Assembly: GCF_039540405.1 (NCBI RefSeq)
Contig: NZ_BAABEY010000029.1
Span: 62,001 to 126,000, forward strand
DNA length: 64,000 nucleotides
Direction of reading: 5' to 3'
Source of the DNA: Ravibacter arvi
GTDB taxonomy: Bacteria; Bacteroidota; Bacteroidia; Cytophagales; Spirosomataceae
The position numbers and the translations under genes were made by a program. Shown here piece by piece: positions 53,045-61,486 of this stretch. The notes beneath the pieces were generated by a model that had not been told where the DNA came from, searched no databases, and worked only from the letters and a program-made list of their open reading frames with translations. Position 1 is the stretch's first letter, and every line of letters begins with the position of its first letter.

Positions 53045-54636
53045 GTACTCCTGTCAGTATCGCCCTTATCATTTCCACCTATAACTGGCCCGAAGCTCTT
53101 GAACTATGCCTCCGCAGTGTAGCGCACCAGTCTGTTCTTCCGGATGAGGTGATTATAGCCGATGACGGGTCCGACGAACGGACTGCGCGGGTAATTGATC
53201 GGATGCGACCACACCTCCCTGTCCCGCTTGTTCATATCTGGCAGCCGGACGACGGCTTCCGGCTGGGAAAAATCAGGAATAAGGCTATCGCCGCGGCTTC
53301 CAAGTCCTATATCATCCAGATCGACGGTGACCTGATCCTGCACAGGCACTTCGTCAGTGACCATATCAGGCTAAGCGAGCCCGGTACTTTCGTGACCGGA
53401 AGCAGGGTAATATTATTAAAAAGCGTGACCGAAAAATTACTGGCCGGAGAAAAAAAACGGGTCTACCTCCTTGAAAACGGTATAAAAAATCGTTTAAACG
53501 GACTGCACGCCAGCTGGATGATGCAGTTTCTGGCCACCCGTTATAAAGCTGATTGTATCCGCAAGCTACGCGGATGCAATATGGCCTTCTGGAGGGAAGA
53601 CCTGGTCCGGGTGAACGGCTATAATGAAGCCTTCGGCTATTGGGGAAGGGAAGACAATGAAATTGCGGCAAGGCTTCTTAACATAGGAATCAGGAAACGC
53701 ATGTTGAAATTCGGCGGCATTGTTTTTCATCTCTATCATAATGAACAAAGCAGGGCGGGATACGAAGAAAATGAAAAACTGCTGACCCATACCATAACCC
53801 GTAAGCTGACCCGCTGCGAGCAGGGGCTAGACCAGTACGGCGACCTTGTTTGTGATAACCAGCCGTTGATATCGATCATTATGGTGACCAGGAACGCGGC
53901 GCATTATCTGCAGCGATGCCTGGATAGTATCTTCCGTCAGCAATATTCCAGCCTGGAGCTGATTGTCATGGACGGCGCGAGTACCGACGGCACAATTGCT
54001 ATCCTGGAAGCCAATGCGGCAAGAATAAGCTACTGGAAAAGCGAAAAGGATCTGGGAATCTATGATGCCATGAACAAGGCGATCGGCCGTGCAAGCGGCA
54101 ACTGGGTATATTTCATCGGCGCTGACGACCAGCTAAGCGCTGATTTTTCAAAATTTGCCACTGAATTAAAAGACAATAAGAAGATCTACTACGGTAGCGT
54201 CTGGAAGAATGATAAAAAATACCTGGGGCACCTCTCTGCCTACCATCAGGCCAAAACAGGAATTAACCATCAGGCCATCGTGTACCCGATGGCGGTATTC
54301 CGGAAATACCGGTATGATCTCGCCTATGCCATCTCCGCTGATCACGTACTGAACATGTGGTGCTGGAAAGATCCGGAGTTCGCCTTTGAATTCCGGGATT
54401 ACGTTATCGCCACCTTTAACACAACCGGGATCTCTTCGTTAAGTAAGGACGTTTTGTTCGAACAGCAAAAAGCCAGGCTTATCCACCGGCACTACGGAGT
54501 CGTGATCTGGTTGCGTTTCCTGTTCAAGTGCTTGAAGGAAAATCTGCGATCGTCGAAGCTTTTTCCGAAACGGGCTGGCTCCCCTGTTGTTTATTGGAAG
54601 GATCAGGACCGCTATTACGAAGCCAATCCCGGTTGA
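53041..54636 (+). CDS. Two-domain glycosyltransferase (GT2-GT2 fusion)
   Basis: 531 residues. Domain 1 (1-260) is a paralogue of the preceding protein (ALIISTYNWPEALELCLRSV, EVIIADDGSDERT, IIQIDGDLIL, RGCNMAFWREDLVRVNGYNEA, GYWGREDNEIAARLL). Domain 2 (about 278-500) is a second GT2 of WcaA/PgaC-like type (ISIIMVTRNAAHYLQRCLDSI, LIVMDGASTDGT, GIYDAMNKAIGRASG, FIGADDQ). Two active sites may add two successive sugars. The end overlaps the convergent methyltransferase gene by 22 bp. Confidence 0.9.
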   Translation: MSTPVSIALIISTYNWPEALELCLRSVAHQSVLPDEVIIADDGSDERTARVIDRMRPHLPVPLVHIWQPDDGFRLGKIRNKAIAAASKSYIIQIDGDLILHRHFVSDHIRLSEPGTFVTGSRVILLKSVTEKLLAGEKKRVYLLENGIKNRLNGLHASWMMQFLATRYKADCIRKLRGCNMAFWREDLVRVNGYNEAFGYWGREDNEIAARLLNIGIRKRMLKFGGIVFHLYHNEQSRAGYEENEKLLTHTITRKLTRCEQGLDQYGDLVCDNQPLISIIMVTRNAAHYLQRCLDSIFRQQYSSLELIVMDGASTDGTIAILEANAARISYWKSEKDLGIYDAMNKAIGRASGNWVYFIGADDQLSADFSKFATELKDNKKIYYGSVWKNDKKYLGHLSAYHQAKTGINHQAIVYPMAVFRKYRYDLAYAISADHVLNMWCWKDPEFAFEFRDYVIATFNTTGISSLSKDVLFEQQKARLIHRHYGVVIWLRFLFKCLKENLRSSKLFPKRAGSPVVYWKDQDRYYEANPG

Positions 54637-55442
54637 TCCGTAATGTCCTTTTTTGTCAGATAAAAGCCCTTGGCATAGGCAACCGGTTCCCGGTCAATCT
54701 CGAGGACCGATTCGCCGGGCACATAGCTGCTAAACTCCCCGCCTGTAATATAGTTGGCCTGGAAATGGCGGAGAAAGCCTTCTTCATTGAAGAACCAGGA
54801 GGGATAGGAGGCTTCATAGACGGAGGGCCATACATTCTGGACGGTAATGCGGTCACGGTCCCCGTTGACAAAAAACGTGCGGTCGAAAATAATATGCCTG
54901 AATCCATAGGCCGCCAGTTTTTCAAGGAATGCGTGAGGTTCCGGCAGAAATTGCACCACGCTGGAAAGAATTGCCAGATCTACCGGGCCATGGGCCAGGC
55001 AATCCTCTATAGAGTAGTGGAATTTTAACACTTCATCCTCAAAAAATAACCTACCGCAGTCGATGTAGTGCGCTTGTTCCACGATGTTCCAGCCCGAACA
55101 CAGGTCCGGTGACAGAAATTCCCGTATCTGGAAATAGGTGCTGCCCAGCGAGCCTCCGAAATCCAGGATATTCAACGGTGTCCTTTTTTGTTTCGCGCTG
55201 TGCAGCAAATAGGTGATCAGTGGGAAGGGATACATTTTTTTCTCAAACAGCACAGAATCCCTTTCATAAACCGCCTCCCCCGACTTCACCTTCAGCAAAG
55301 CCGCCTTCGTTTTTTCAAGGATGTTATGTTTGTCATAACCATCCGAAACCCGGACAGCTTCCTGCCAGGTCGGGTAATTGCCGAACCATCCGTAAGCCGG
55401 CCGGGAGGACTTTTTCTTAAATAAGCGAATTGCCATTTTCAT
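54615..55442 (-). CDS. TIGR04325-family methyltransferase
   Basis: 275 residues. SAM-binding motif ILDFGGSLGSTYFQIREF, WNIVEQAHYIDCG and ILSSVVQFLPEPHAFLEKL mark the TIGR04325 methyltransferases, which are usually found in surface-polysaccharide loci. The N-terminal YGWFGNYPTWQEA is also characteristic. It may cap or decorate the glycan made by the neighbouring transferases. Convergent with the fusion glycosyltransferase. Confidence 0.85.
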   Translation of the reverse strand: MKMAIRLFKKKSSRPAYGWFGNYPTWQEAVRVSDGYDKHNILEKTKAALLKVKSGEAVYERDSVLFEKKMYPFPLITYLLHSAKQKRTPLNILDFGGSLGSTYFQIREFLSPDLCSGWNIVEQAHYIDCGRLFFEDEVLKFHYSIEDCLAHGPVDLAILSSVVQFLPEPHAFLEKLAAYGFRHIIFDRTFFVNGDRDRITVQNVWPSVYEASYPSWFFNEEGFLRHFQANYITGGEFSSYVPGESVLEIDREPVAYAKGFYLTKKDITDQPGLAS

Positions 55443-55521
55443 TAATTATCCGGTTTGATACGGCCGTTTTTTACATTCCGTTCCCGATTACAGACCGGTT
55501 GTTGTATATATCAAAAGACTG

Positions 55522-56511
55522 CTACTGGCTGATTTTTTTTCTCCTGTAATAATTTTTATAGTACCCCTTTAACCGGAAAGCCAGCTTCCGGCCAAGCTTT
55601 TCACTCAGCCAGTCCAGGGGATACAGCGGCTCATGGAATGTAACAGACGGACCGGTCTGCAGGATTTTTTTTTCGGCCGTTTCAAGCGCTTTCACATAGG
55701 GTCTGTATACCAGGTCAACCACTTGCTTTTTAATCGCATACCATTCTGAGGTAAGGCGAAAAGTATCTCCTGTACAATACCGGAAGTCATGGAAATGGTA
55801 GAAGACCAGCCGCTGCGATTGATGGAGTTGTTTTACCCGCACGCCGTCTCCGGCCTTTTCAAAACGGTACTCCCGGTTGTTCCAGGGCGCTACACCGCCC
55901 CCGATATTTTTCAGTACATGGACGCCTTCGAATCTTTCCGGCCAATCATCCAGGTATTTCTGGTCGCCAAACTTACCGTCTTCTATGCGGCTGTAACACC
56001 AGTCTACACAAGCTTTTCGCCACCAGTCCAGGACGGTAAGGCCCGCAGGGGTGTTTCTGAAAGTCATAAATTGCACACAATAAATTCCGCACAGCGCGGA
56101 CTGGTCATACCGGGCACTATACCGGTGTTCCGTAATCAGCACTGAGTTGTCGCCCATTTCATCTGTAAGTACTTTCGGATCGGCAAAGAACAACAGGTCC
56201 GCATCCAGGTAGGTGCAATGGTCAAGTGCGTAAGTCTGGATACAGTACCATATGACCCAGGAGGTGCAGGTCCAGCAGTATTCTCCTGTGGTACGGTCAT
56301 CTTTTACGGCCAGCAATTCTTCCCGCTCAAAACTTTCCAGGGAAATAATGGTTGCATTGGCGAGAAAAAGGTTTTGCAATGTCTTAAAACACGGCTCGTC
56401 GAAGGCAACGATAAAAAGATGCGAATCCCTGGCTGAAAAAACCAGTGACTCGTACATGGCAAGTCCCCGCGAAAGGTACCCGGAGTTGAAAAGTGTACAG
56501 AAATATTGCAT
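55522..56511 (-). CDS. GT8-like glycosyltransferase
   Basis: 329 residues. GT-A fold with YLDADLLFFADP (DxD) near residue 100, an N-terminal LFNSGYLSRGLAMYESL segment as in GT8/nucleotide-diphospho-sugar transferases, and GVAPWNNREYRF plus HFHDFRYC in the C-terminal half, the His-containing parts common in this group. Fits the local surface-glycan cluster, 79 bp upstream of the methyltransferase on the same strand. Confidence 0.82.
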   Translation of the reverse strand: MQYFCTLFNSGYLSRGLAMYESLVFSARDSHLFIVAFDEPCFKTLQNLFLANATIISLESFEREELLAVKDDRTTGEYCWTCTSWVIWYCIQTYALDHCTYLDADLLFFADPKVLTDEMGDNSVLITEHRYSARYDQSALCGIYCVQFMTFRNTPAGLTVLDWWRKACVDWCYSRIEDGKFGDQKYLDDWPERFEGVHVLKNIGGGVAPWNNREYRFEKAGDGVRVKQLHQSQRLVFYHFHDFRYCTGDTFRLTSEWYAIKKQVVDLVYRPYVKALETAEKKILQTGPSVTFHEPLYPLDWLSEKLGRKLAFRLKGYYKNYYRRKKISQ

Positions 56512-56832
56512 ATCTACTGATAGACCACATTAGTCATCTATCTTTTGAGGAGTGTTTAAAAAAGCATATTTTTAAACAACAAAGTTAAAAAATATTGCAG
56601 ATTGAAAATCACCCGACGCTGTAAATGCCGCGGCCGACGGGACACATTTCCGCGGGTGACCGGAGCAGCGGGAGCTATTACTGCAGACGCCGGGCCTCTT
56701 GCCAATCCTCGAATTTGAGAAACTGATCAATCACCTGGAGAGAACAATAGATTAGACAAGAATTGTTTTGTATTTTAGGCCGGATTCGGCACGGCGTCAA
56801 AAAGGAAACGTTTCCGCGCCTTTTAAGAGAAA
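56512..56832. other. Gene-free divergent interval
   Basis: 321 bp between divergent genes. AT-rich next to the GT8-like start, GC-rich in the middle. No tRNA, repeat array or terminator was recognised; a TATTTTAG sequence near 56770 is a weak promoter candidate for the DUF1275 gene. Confidence 0.4.
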
Positions 56833-57567
56833 ATGTTCAGACATAAGGGCAAAAGCAGGACATTAAAACACAATATAGGAATAGCGGCACTGCTGTCCTT
56901 TGTCGCGGGAACTGTGAATGTAGTCGGTTTTTTATCCGTTCAGAAATTAACGACGAACGTAACCGGGCATTTCGCGTTTATGGTGGAAGAAGCCGTTCGC
57001 ACCAACTGGGCACAGGCGGTGTTTTATGCCATGTATATCCTTTCGTTTTTTACAGGAGCGTTCTTCTCCAGTTTTGTGGTCGAAACCGTCCACCGGCTGA
57101 CAGACAAGCATATTTTCATCATCCCGGTGCTTTCAGAAGCCTTCATATTGCTCTTTGCTGCGTTTCTGGATTACGACTTCATCCTTGCCAACCCGAATTT
57201 CATTGCCTGTACGTTGCTGTTTGCTATGGGGCTCCAAAACGCCCTGGTAACCTCAATCTCCAATTCAATCGTTCGAACCACCCACCTGACGGGGTTGTTT
57301 ACCGATCTGGGCATTGAGCTGGCCCAGCTTTTCTTCTACCGGACAGGGCCCCAAAAGACAAAGCTGCTTTCTTCCATCCGGTTAAGATTTACCATCATTA
57401 TTGCTTTCTTTACAGGGGGCGTAGCAGCCGGCGCCGCATACATGAATTACCAGATCCGGATTTTGGCCGTAGCAGCCCTTATCCTGTTAACCGGTATTGT
57501 AATCGATTATTTCAAAGTCGGCGTAAGACTGGCCCGGATCGAACGGGGCCGGCACCAGAAGCTGTAA
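56833..57567 (+). CDS. DUF1275 (YoaK-family) membrane protein
   Basis: 244 residues with about six membrane helices. Family start HNIGIAALLSFVAGTVNVVGFLS, then LTTNVTGHFAFM and FFTGAFFSSFVVE, and FAMGLQNALVTSISNSIVRTTHLTGL. Function of the family is not established; a transport-like role is usually assumed. Single gene. Confidence 0.9.
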   Translation: MFRHKGKSRTLKHNIGIAALLSFVAGTVNVVGFLSVQKLTTNVTGHFAFMVEEAVRTNWAQAVFYAMYILSFFTGAFFSSFVVETVHRLTDKHIFIIPVLSEAFILLFAAFLDYDFILANPNFIACTLLFAMGLQNALVTSISNSIVRTTHLTGLFTDLGIELAQLFFYRTGPQKTKLLSSIRLRFTIIIAFFTGGVAAGAAYMNYQIRILAVAALILLTGIVIDYFKVGVRLARIERGRHQKL

Positions 57568-57630
57568 GCTTGTCCGGATCAACCCGTAAGAATGTCTGTA
57601 TTCCCCCCTGTGTGTCTGCATTTCAGACCT

Positions 57631-57638
57631 TAACTTTG
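57631..57638 (+). promoter_or_regulatory. Predicted -7 box of the first AHSA1 gene
   Basis: TAACTTTG, a full TAnnTTTG match 29 bp before the ATG at 57668; the -33 region has CTG rather than TTG at 20 bp. Confidence 0.5.
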
Positions 57639-57667
57639 CTGCATGTTCAACTAATGGAAAAACGATT

Positions 57668-58114
57668 ATGGCAGCTATCTTGCACAGGGTTGGAATCAAA
57701 TCGTCGTCAATCGATGATGTTTACCGGGCGCTTACCACCCGCGAGGGTCTTGCCGGCTGGTGGACGCGCAATACACAGGGAGAAGGCAACCGCAAAGGAG
57801 GCATACTGGAGTTTCGTTTCGGCGCAGGCGGCTTCGATATGAAAGTTACGGAACTTGAACCGGCCACCGCCGTGACCTGGGAAGTAATCGAAGGGCCGGA
57901 AGAATGGGTGGGAACCCGCATCAACTGGAAGCTACGGCAGGAAGGCGACTACGTTATCGTTCTTTTCGAGCATCTGGACTGGAAAGAGCCGATTGAGTTC
58001 ATGTACCACTGCAGCACCAAGTGGGCCATTTTCCTGATGAGCCTCAAATCGCTTGTTGAAACCGGCAAAGGCGCCCCCGACCCGGATGACACCAAAATAG
58101 ACAACTGGAATTGA
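57668..58114 (+). CDS. SRPBCC/AHSA1-domain protein, copy 1
   Basis: 148 residues. Helix-grip fold: DVYRALTTREGLAGWWTRNTQG, ILEFRFGAGGFDMKVTELEPAT, VTWEVIEGPEEWVGTRINWKL. Such small proteins bind hydrophobic ligands or act as stress-linked accessory proteins; function unknown. One of three AHSA1-type genes within 3 kb. Convergent with the GlxA-type regulator, 22 bp apart. Confidence 0.85.
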   Translation: MAAILHRVGIKSSSIDDVYRALTTREGLAGWWTRNTQGEGNRKGGILEFRFGAGGFDMKVTELEPATAVTWEVIEGPEEWVGTRINWKLRQEGDYVIVLFEHLDWKEPIEFMYHCSTKWAIFLMSLKSLVETGKGAPDPDDTKIDNWN

Positions 58115-58136
58115 GCGCCCCAGAAGCCGGAAAGGC

Positions 58137-59114
58137 TTACACCTCATTCACTACCCTGGCAAACTTATTCCTGTATTCAATAGGCGTCAGGCCGGTAATC
58201 TTTTTAAAGATATCTCTGAACGCCTTGGTGTCGGTGTAGCCGACGTCAAACATAATTTCGGTTACATTTCTTCTCGAAGCCTCGAAAATCTTCTTGGCCG
58301 CCTCTATCCGCACTCTTTGTATATATTCTATGGGTGTATTATTGGTAGCCTCCTTGAATTTCCTCTCAAATGTTCTGCGGCCTGCGTGGATCAGCTTTGC
58401 CAAAGTTTCTATTGATATTTTGTCGCAGTAGTTCGCTTCAATATAATCCTGTACTTTTTGAATACCTTCATCGCCATGATTCCGCTGGCCTTTGAATATT
58501 GCAAACTGGGATTGACTGTCCCGGCCGATGTCCAGTGCAAAATATTTTGAGATCATAATAGCCGTTTCCCGGTCCGAAAACTTCTCTACCAGGTACAGTA
58601 TCAGGTTCCACAAGCTGCTCGCTCCCCCACTGCTGTAAATATTATCGTGCTCGGTTATGATCGCGCCGTCTTCCACTTTCACATCGGGGTATCTCTCCTT
58701 GAACTCGTTGATATAAGCCCAGTGGGTGGAGCACTTCTTACCGTTGAGCAGGCCTGTTTCGGCAAGCAGAAAAGCGCCGATGCACAGGCTGGCAAGGCTA
58801 GCGCCTTTTTCATGCAGCTTCTTGAAATAAGGGATCGCCTCGGCATTGGCTTGAATCCCCCTGGCGGTATCGCCAAAGGTAGGCGGTATGATCAGTAAAT
58901 CGGTCGTAACCAAATCTTTGAGCAGCCGGTCTGTCTTGATGGTGTATTCGCCATTGTTAGCGGGCACGAATTGCTTCAGCCCTACATACTCCACTTCAAA
59001 AACAGGCTTCTTGCCAAACGTGGTTAAAAACTCATTGGCAGTATGAAAGGTTCTAAAAGGCGGCGTAACAGCCTCAATTACGCCATATTCAGGCACAAAG
59101 ACAGAAATCTGCAT
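58137..59114 (-). CDS. GlxA-family transcriptional regulator (DJ-1/PfpI plus AraC HTH)
   Basis: 325 residues. N-terminal DJ-1/PfpI-like domain with the Cys elbow ASLCIGAFLLAETGLLNGKK, then C-terminal AraC helix-turn-helix (ETLAKLIHAGRRTFERKFKEA; VTEIMFDVGYTDTKAFRDIFKK). The start is 142 bp from the divergent AHSA1 gene, so it may control the cassette to the right. Confidence 0.92.
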   Translation of the reverse strand: MQISVFVPEYGVIEAVTPPFRTFHTANEFLTTFGKKPVFEVEYVGLKQFVPANNGEYTIKTDRLLKDLVTTDLLIIPPTFGDTARGIQANAEAIPYFKKLHEKGASLASLCIGAFLLAETGLLNGKKCSTHWAYINEFKERYPDVKVEDGAIITEHDNIYSSGGASSLWNLILYLVEKFSDRETAIMISKYFALDIGRDSQSQFAIFKGQRNHGDEGIQKVQDYIEANYCDKISIETLAKLIHAGRRTFERKFKEATNNTPIEYIQRVRIEAAKKIFEASRRNVTEIMFDVGYTDTKAFRDIFKKITGLTPIEYRNKFARVVNEV

Positions 59115-59214
59115 ATTAAACAGCGATATGAGGCAACAAGTTAAAAAATAGCTTTGTCATAATCCACCCCTAAGAATGTCATTTTCACAACCGCTGCAAT
59201 TCTGTACCCCGCCG

Positions 59215-59222
59215 TAATTTTG
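59215..59222 (+). promoter_or_regulatory. Predicted -7 box of the plus-strand cassette
   Basis: TAATTTTG, a full TAnnTTTG match 34 bp before the ATG at 59257. No TTG at the -33 spacing, so an activator may be needed. Confidence 0.5.
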
Positions 59223-59256
59223 AATCGTAAAATTTAATGAACAAAACGAACCGGCA

Positions 59257-59679
59257 ATGAAGCAAGCAACAAGAATTACGGTAGAAGCCACTGCAAATGC
59301 TCCCGTATCAAACGTTTGGAAAACCTGGAATACCCCTGCAGACATTATGCAATGGAACAGCCCGGACCCAAGCTGGCATAGCCCCAGCAGTGAAAATGAT
59401 CTCAGAACAGGCGGTAAATTCAAGAACAGGATGGAAGCCCGGGACGGCAGCTACGGTTTTGACTTCGAAGGCACTTATGACCGGGTAGAGCTCCATAAAG
59501 AAATTTCGTATATCATGCCTGATGGGAGAAAGGCTATTACGTTGTTTACCCCGGAGGACAACCGGACCCATATTGCCACCACCTTTGACGCTGAAACCGA
59601 AAATGACCCTGAATTTCAGAAACAAGGATGGCAGGCGATCCTGGACAACTTTGTAAAATATGTTGAATCAACCAATTAA
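59257..59679 (+). CDS. SRPBCC/AHSA1-domain protein, copy 2
   Basis: 140 residues, AHSA1 fold: ITVEATANAPVSNVWKTWNTP, MQWNSPDPSWHSP, RTGGKFKNRMEARDGSYGFDFEG, then QKQGWQAILDNFVKYVE. First gene of a compact plus-strand run; the next starts 24 bp on. Function unknown, possibly a ligand-binding detoxification accessory. Confidence 0.88.
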   Translation: MKQATRITVEATANAPVSNVWKTWNTPADIMQWNSPDPSWHSPSSENDLRTGGKFKNRMEARDGSYGFDFEGTYDRVELHKEISYIMPDGRKAITLFTPEDNRTHIATTFDAETENDPEFQKQGWQAILDNFVKYVESTN

Positions 59680-59703
59680 CCGGACACTTAATCGTTTACT
59701 AAC

Positions 59704-60096
59704 GTGAAGAAGAACAAGATCATCTTTTGGGTGGCAACCGTCATTATCGCCCTTTGGGAGGGCGTGATGCCGGTAAGCACGCTGCTCTTCAACCCGGAAT
59801 ATGCCTACATAGGCACCAGGCCGCTGGGTTACCCTGATTATTTTGCCCAGGCGCTTATCGTCGCTAAGGCGCTCGGTGTAGTGGCTATTTGCTACCCCGG
59901 CACACCAGGCAGACTCAGGGAATGGGCCTATGCGGGACTCAGTTTTACGCTAATCTTCGCATTCATCAGTCATGCCTGCGTTGATCAGAATCTCAGTTAT
60001 ATGCTGCTGCCCCTGATCGTGTTGGGCATCCTGACTGTTTCCTACGTTTACGGCCGCAAAATCCGCACAAACGTCCTTAATCAACCAAATATCTGA
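59704..60096 (+). CDS. DoxX-like membrane protein
   Basis: 130 residues with four helices. KNKIIFWVATVIIALWEGVMP and ALIVAKALGVVAI fit the DoxX_2-type group. Role of the family is unclear; often beside stress or detoxification genes, as here. The start is a conventional ATG 24 bp after the AHSA1 stop. Confidence 0.78.
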   Translation: MKKNKIIFWVATVIIALWEGVMPVSTLLFNPEYAYIGTRPLGYPDYFAQALIVAKALGVVAICYPGTPGRLREWAYAGLSFTLIFAFISHACVDQNLSYMLLPLIVLGILTVSYVYGRKIRTNVLNQPNI

Positions 60097-60117
60097 CCAC
60101 AAACTAAGTTCATTACT

Positions 60118-60567
60118 ATGGAAAACAATTCGGTTTCACTGCATCGGGTCATTAAAGCAAACCCGGAAAAAGTATTTCGGGCATTCGCAGACCCGCGGGC
60201 GCACGCAACGTGGCTACCTCCTTATGGATTCATATGTACCGTCCAGGAGATGGATTTTAGAGTAGGCGGAAAATACCACATGACTTTTATCAATTTCAGC
60301 ACCGGCCACGGGCATTCCTTCGGCGGATCGTACCTGGAGATTAAACCCAATGAATTGATCCGGTACACCGACAAGTTCGATGACCCCAATTTACCCGGGG
60401 AAATGACGACCACCATAACGTTGAAAAAAGTTTCATGCGGCACTGAGCTTACCGCCGTACAGGAAGGGATCCCGGCAGTTATCCCCACTGAAATGTGCTA
60501 TCTCGGCTGGCAGGAGTCTTTGGAAAAACTTATCAAACTGGTAGAGCCTGAAATCCCGGACGCATAA
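60118..60567 (+). CDS. SRPBCC/AHSA1-domain protein, copy 3
   Basis: 149 residues: LHRVIKANPEKVFRAFADP, ATWLPPYGFICTVQEMDFRVGGKY, FGGSYLEIKPNELIRYTDKF, WQESLEKLIKLVEPE. It is different enough from copies 1 and 2 to be an older paralogue. 21 bp after the DoxX gene and 10 bp before the VOC gene, so cotranscribed. Confidence 0.88.
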   Translation: MENNSVSLHRVIKANPEKVFRAFADPRAHATWLPPYGFICTVQEMDFRVGGKYHMTFINFSTGHGHSFGGSYLEIKPNELIRYTDKFDDPNLPGEMTTTITLKKVSCGTELTAVQEGIPAVIPTEMCYLGWQESLEKLIKLVEPEIPDA

Positions 60568-60577
60568 CTTACCCGTC

Positions 60578-60979
60578 ATGAATGACCCCAATCGTGGCAA
60601 ATTGGTGAGCGCGATCTTCATTACTTTTTCAGGTAATTGCAGGAAAGCGCTCACCTATTACCAGACCTGTTTTGGCGGCGTCCTGCAATTTGAAACTTTT
60701 GAAAAAGAGCTGGACGGATACAGGGAATCACCGGTTGTAAGTGGATCGCTGGTTTCGGAGTACATTACCATCCATGGCTCCGACCTGGTACCCAATGAAG
60801 GCAGAACGCTCGGCAATTATCTGTCAATTTTCCTACATTGTAGAAATAGCCGGGACAGGCACGCACTTATTGAAAAACTGAGTTTTAAGCGGCCGCTATC
60901 CTTTGCGGGCCATGACGAAGCATCAAAACTGGTTGAAGTAACCGATGCCTTTGACGTCCGCTGGGTATTGAGCGTCTAG
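60578..60979 (+). CDS. VOC/PhnB-like glyoxalase-fold protein
   Basis: 133 residues. A VOC fold: SAIFITFSGNCRKALTYYQTCFGG at the start and VTDAFDVRWVLSV at the end. Metal residues are not clear. Likely an accessory small-molecule-binding or resistance protein of this cassette; no substrate can be named. Followed by a terminator. Confidence 0.8.
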   Translation: MNDPNRGKLVSAIFITFSGNCRKALTYYQTCFGGVLQFETFEKELDGYRESPVVSGSLVSEYITIHGSDLVPNEGRTLGNYLSIFLHCRNSRDRHALIEKLSFKRPLSFAGHDEASKLVEVTDAFDVRWVLSV

Positions 60980-60999
60980 CCAACGATACCAAAATACTG

Positions 61000-61031
61000 A
61001 TCTGCTACTCCCGGAGGGTAGCGGATTTTTT
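61000..61031 (+). terminator. Intrinsic terminator inside the cassette
   Basis: ATCTGCTAC pairs with GTAGCGGAT (one U-G pair), GC-rich apex, then six T. It separates the first four cassette genes from the VOC/sigma/DGPF half, 25 bp before the next ATG. Confidence 0.78.
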
Positions 61032-61055
61032 CAATTAAAGAAAAAACGAGCTCAT

Positions 61056-61454
61056 ATGGAAAACCAAATCACCACATTCCTTACCTTCCAGGAGAACAAT
61101 GCCGAGGAAGCCATGAATTTTTACGTCGGGTTATTTGACAATTCAAGGATAAACGAAGTAAAACGATACGGGAAGGATGGCCCGGCGAAAGAAGGTACGG
61201 TTATGATCGCCAGGTTCGAGCTGAACGGGCGACCCTTTATTTGCAGCGATAGCTACGTGAGGCACGCCTGGACTTTTTCGCCGGCAATTTCATTGTACGT
61301 CTCCTGCCGGACAGACGAAGAACTTGAAAACCTGTTCAGGCAACTGTCCGAAAACGGGAAAGTCTATATGCCGCTCGATCACTACGGATTCAGCCGGAAG
61401 TTTGGCTGGGTGGAGGACCGGTTTGGCGTTTCATGGCAGCTTGACCTCCAATAA
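61056..61454 (+). CDS. VOC-superfamily protein (3-demethylubiquinone methyltransferase-like domain)
   Basis: 132 residues: ITTFLTFQENNAEEAMNFYV, MIARFELNGRPFICSDS, YGFSRKFGWVEDRFGVSWQL, the PF06983-type signature. Catalysis by this group is poorly known. 32 bp before the sigma gene and likely its partner. Confidence 0.87.
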   Translation: MENQITTFLTFQENNAEEAMNFYVGLFDNSRINEVKRYGKDGPAKEGTVMIARFELNGRPFICSDSYVRHAWTFSPAISLYVSCRTDEELENLFRQLSENGKVYMPLDHYGFSRKFGWVEDRFGVSWQLDLQ

Positions 61455-61486
61455 TCCGCGGGAACAGGCGCCAGAAATTTGTGGTT

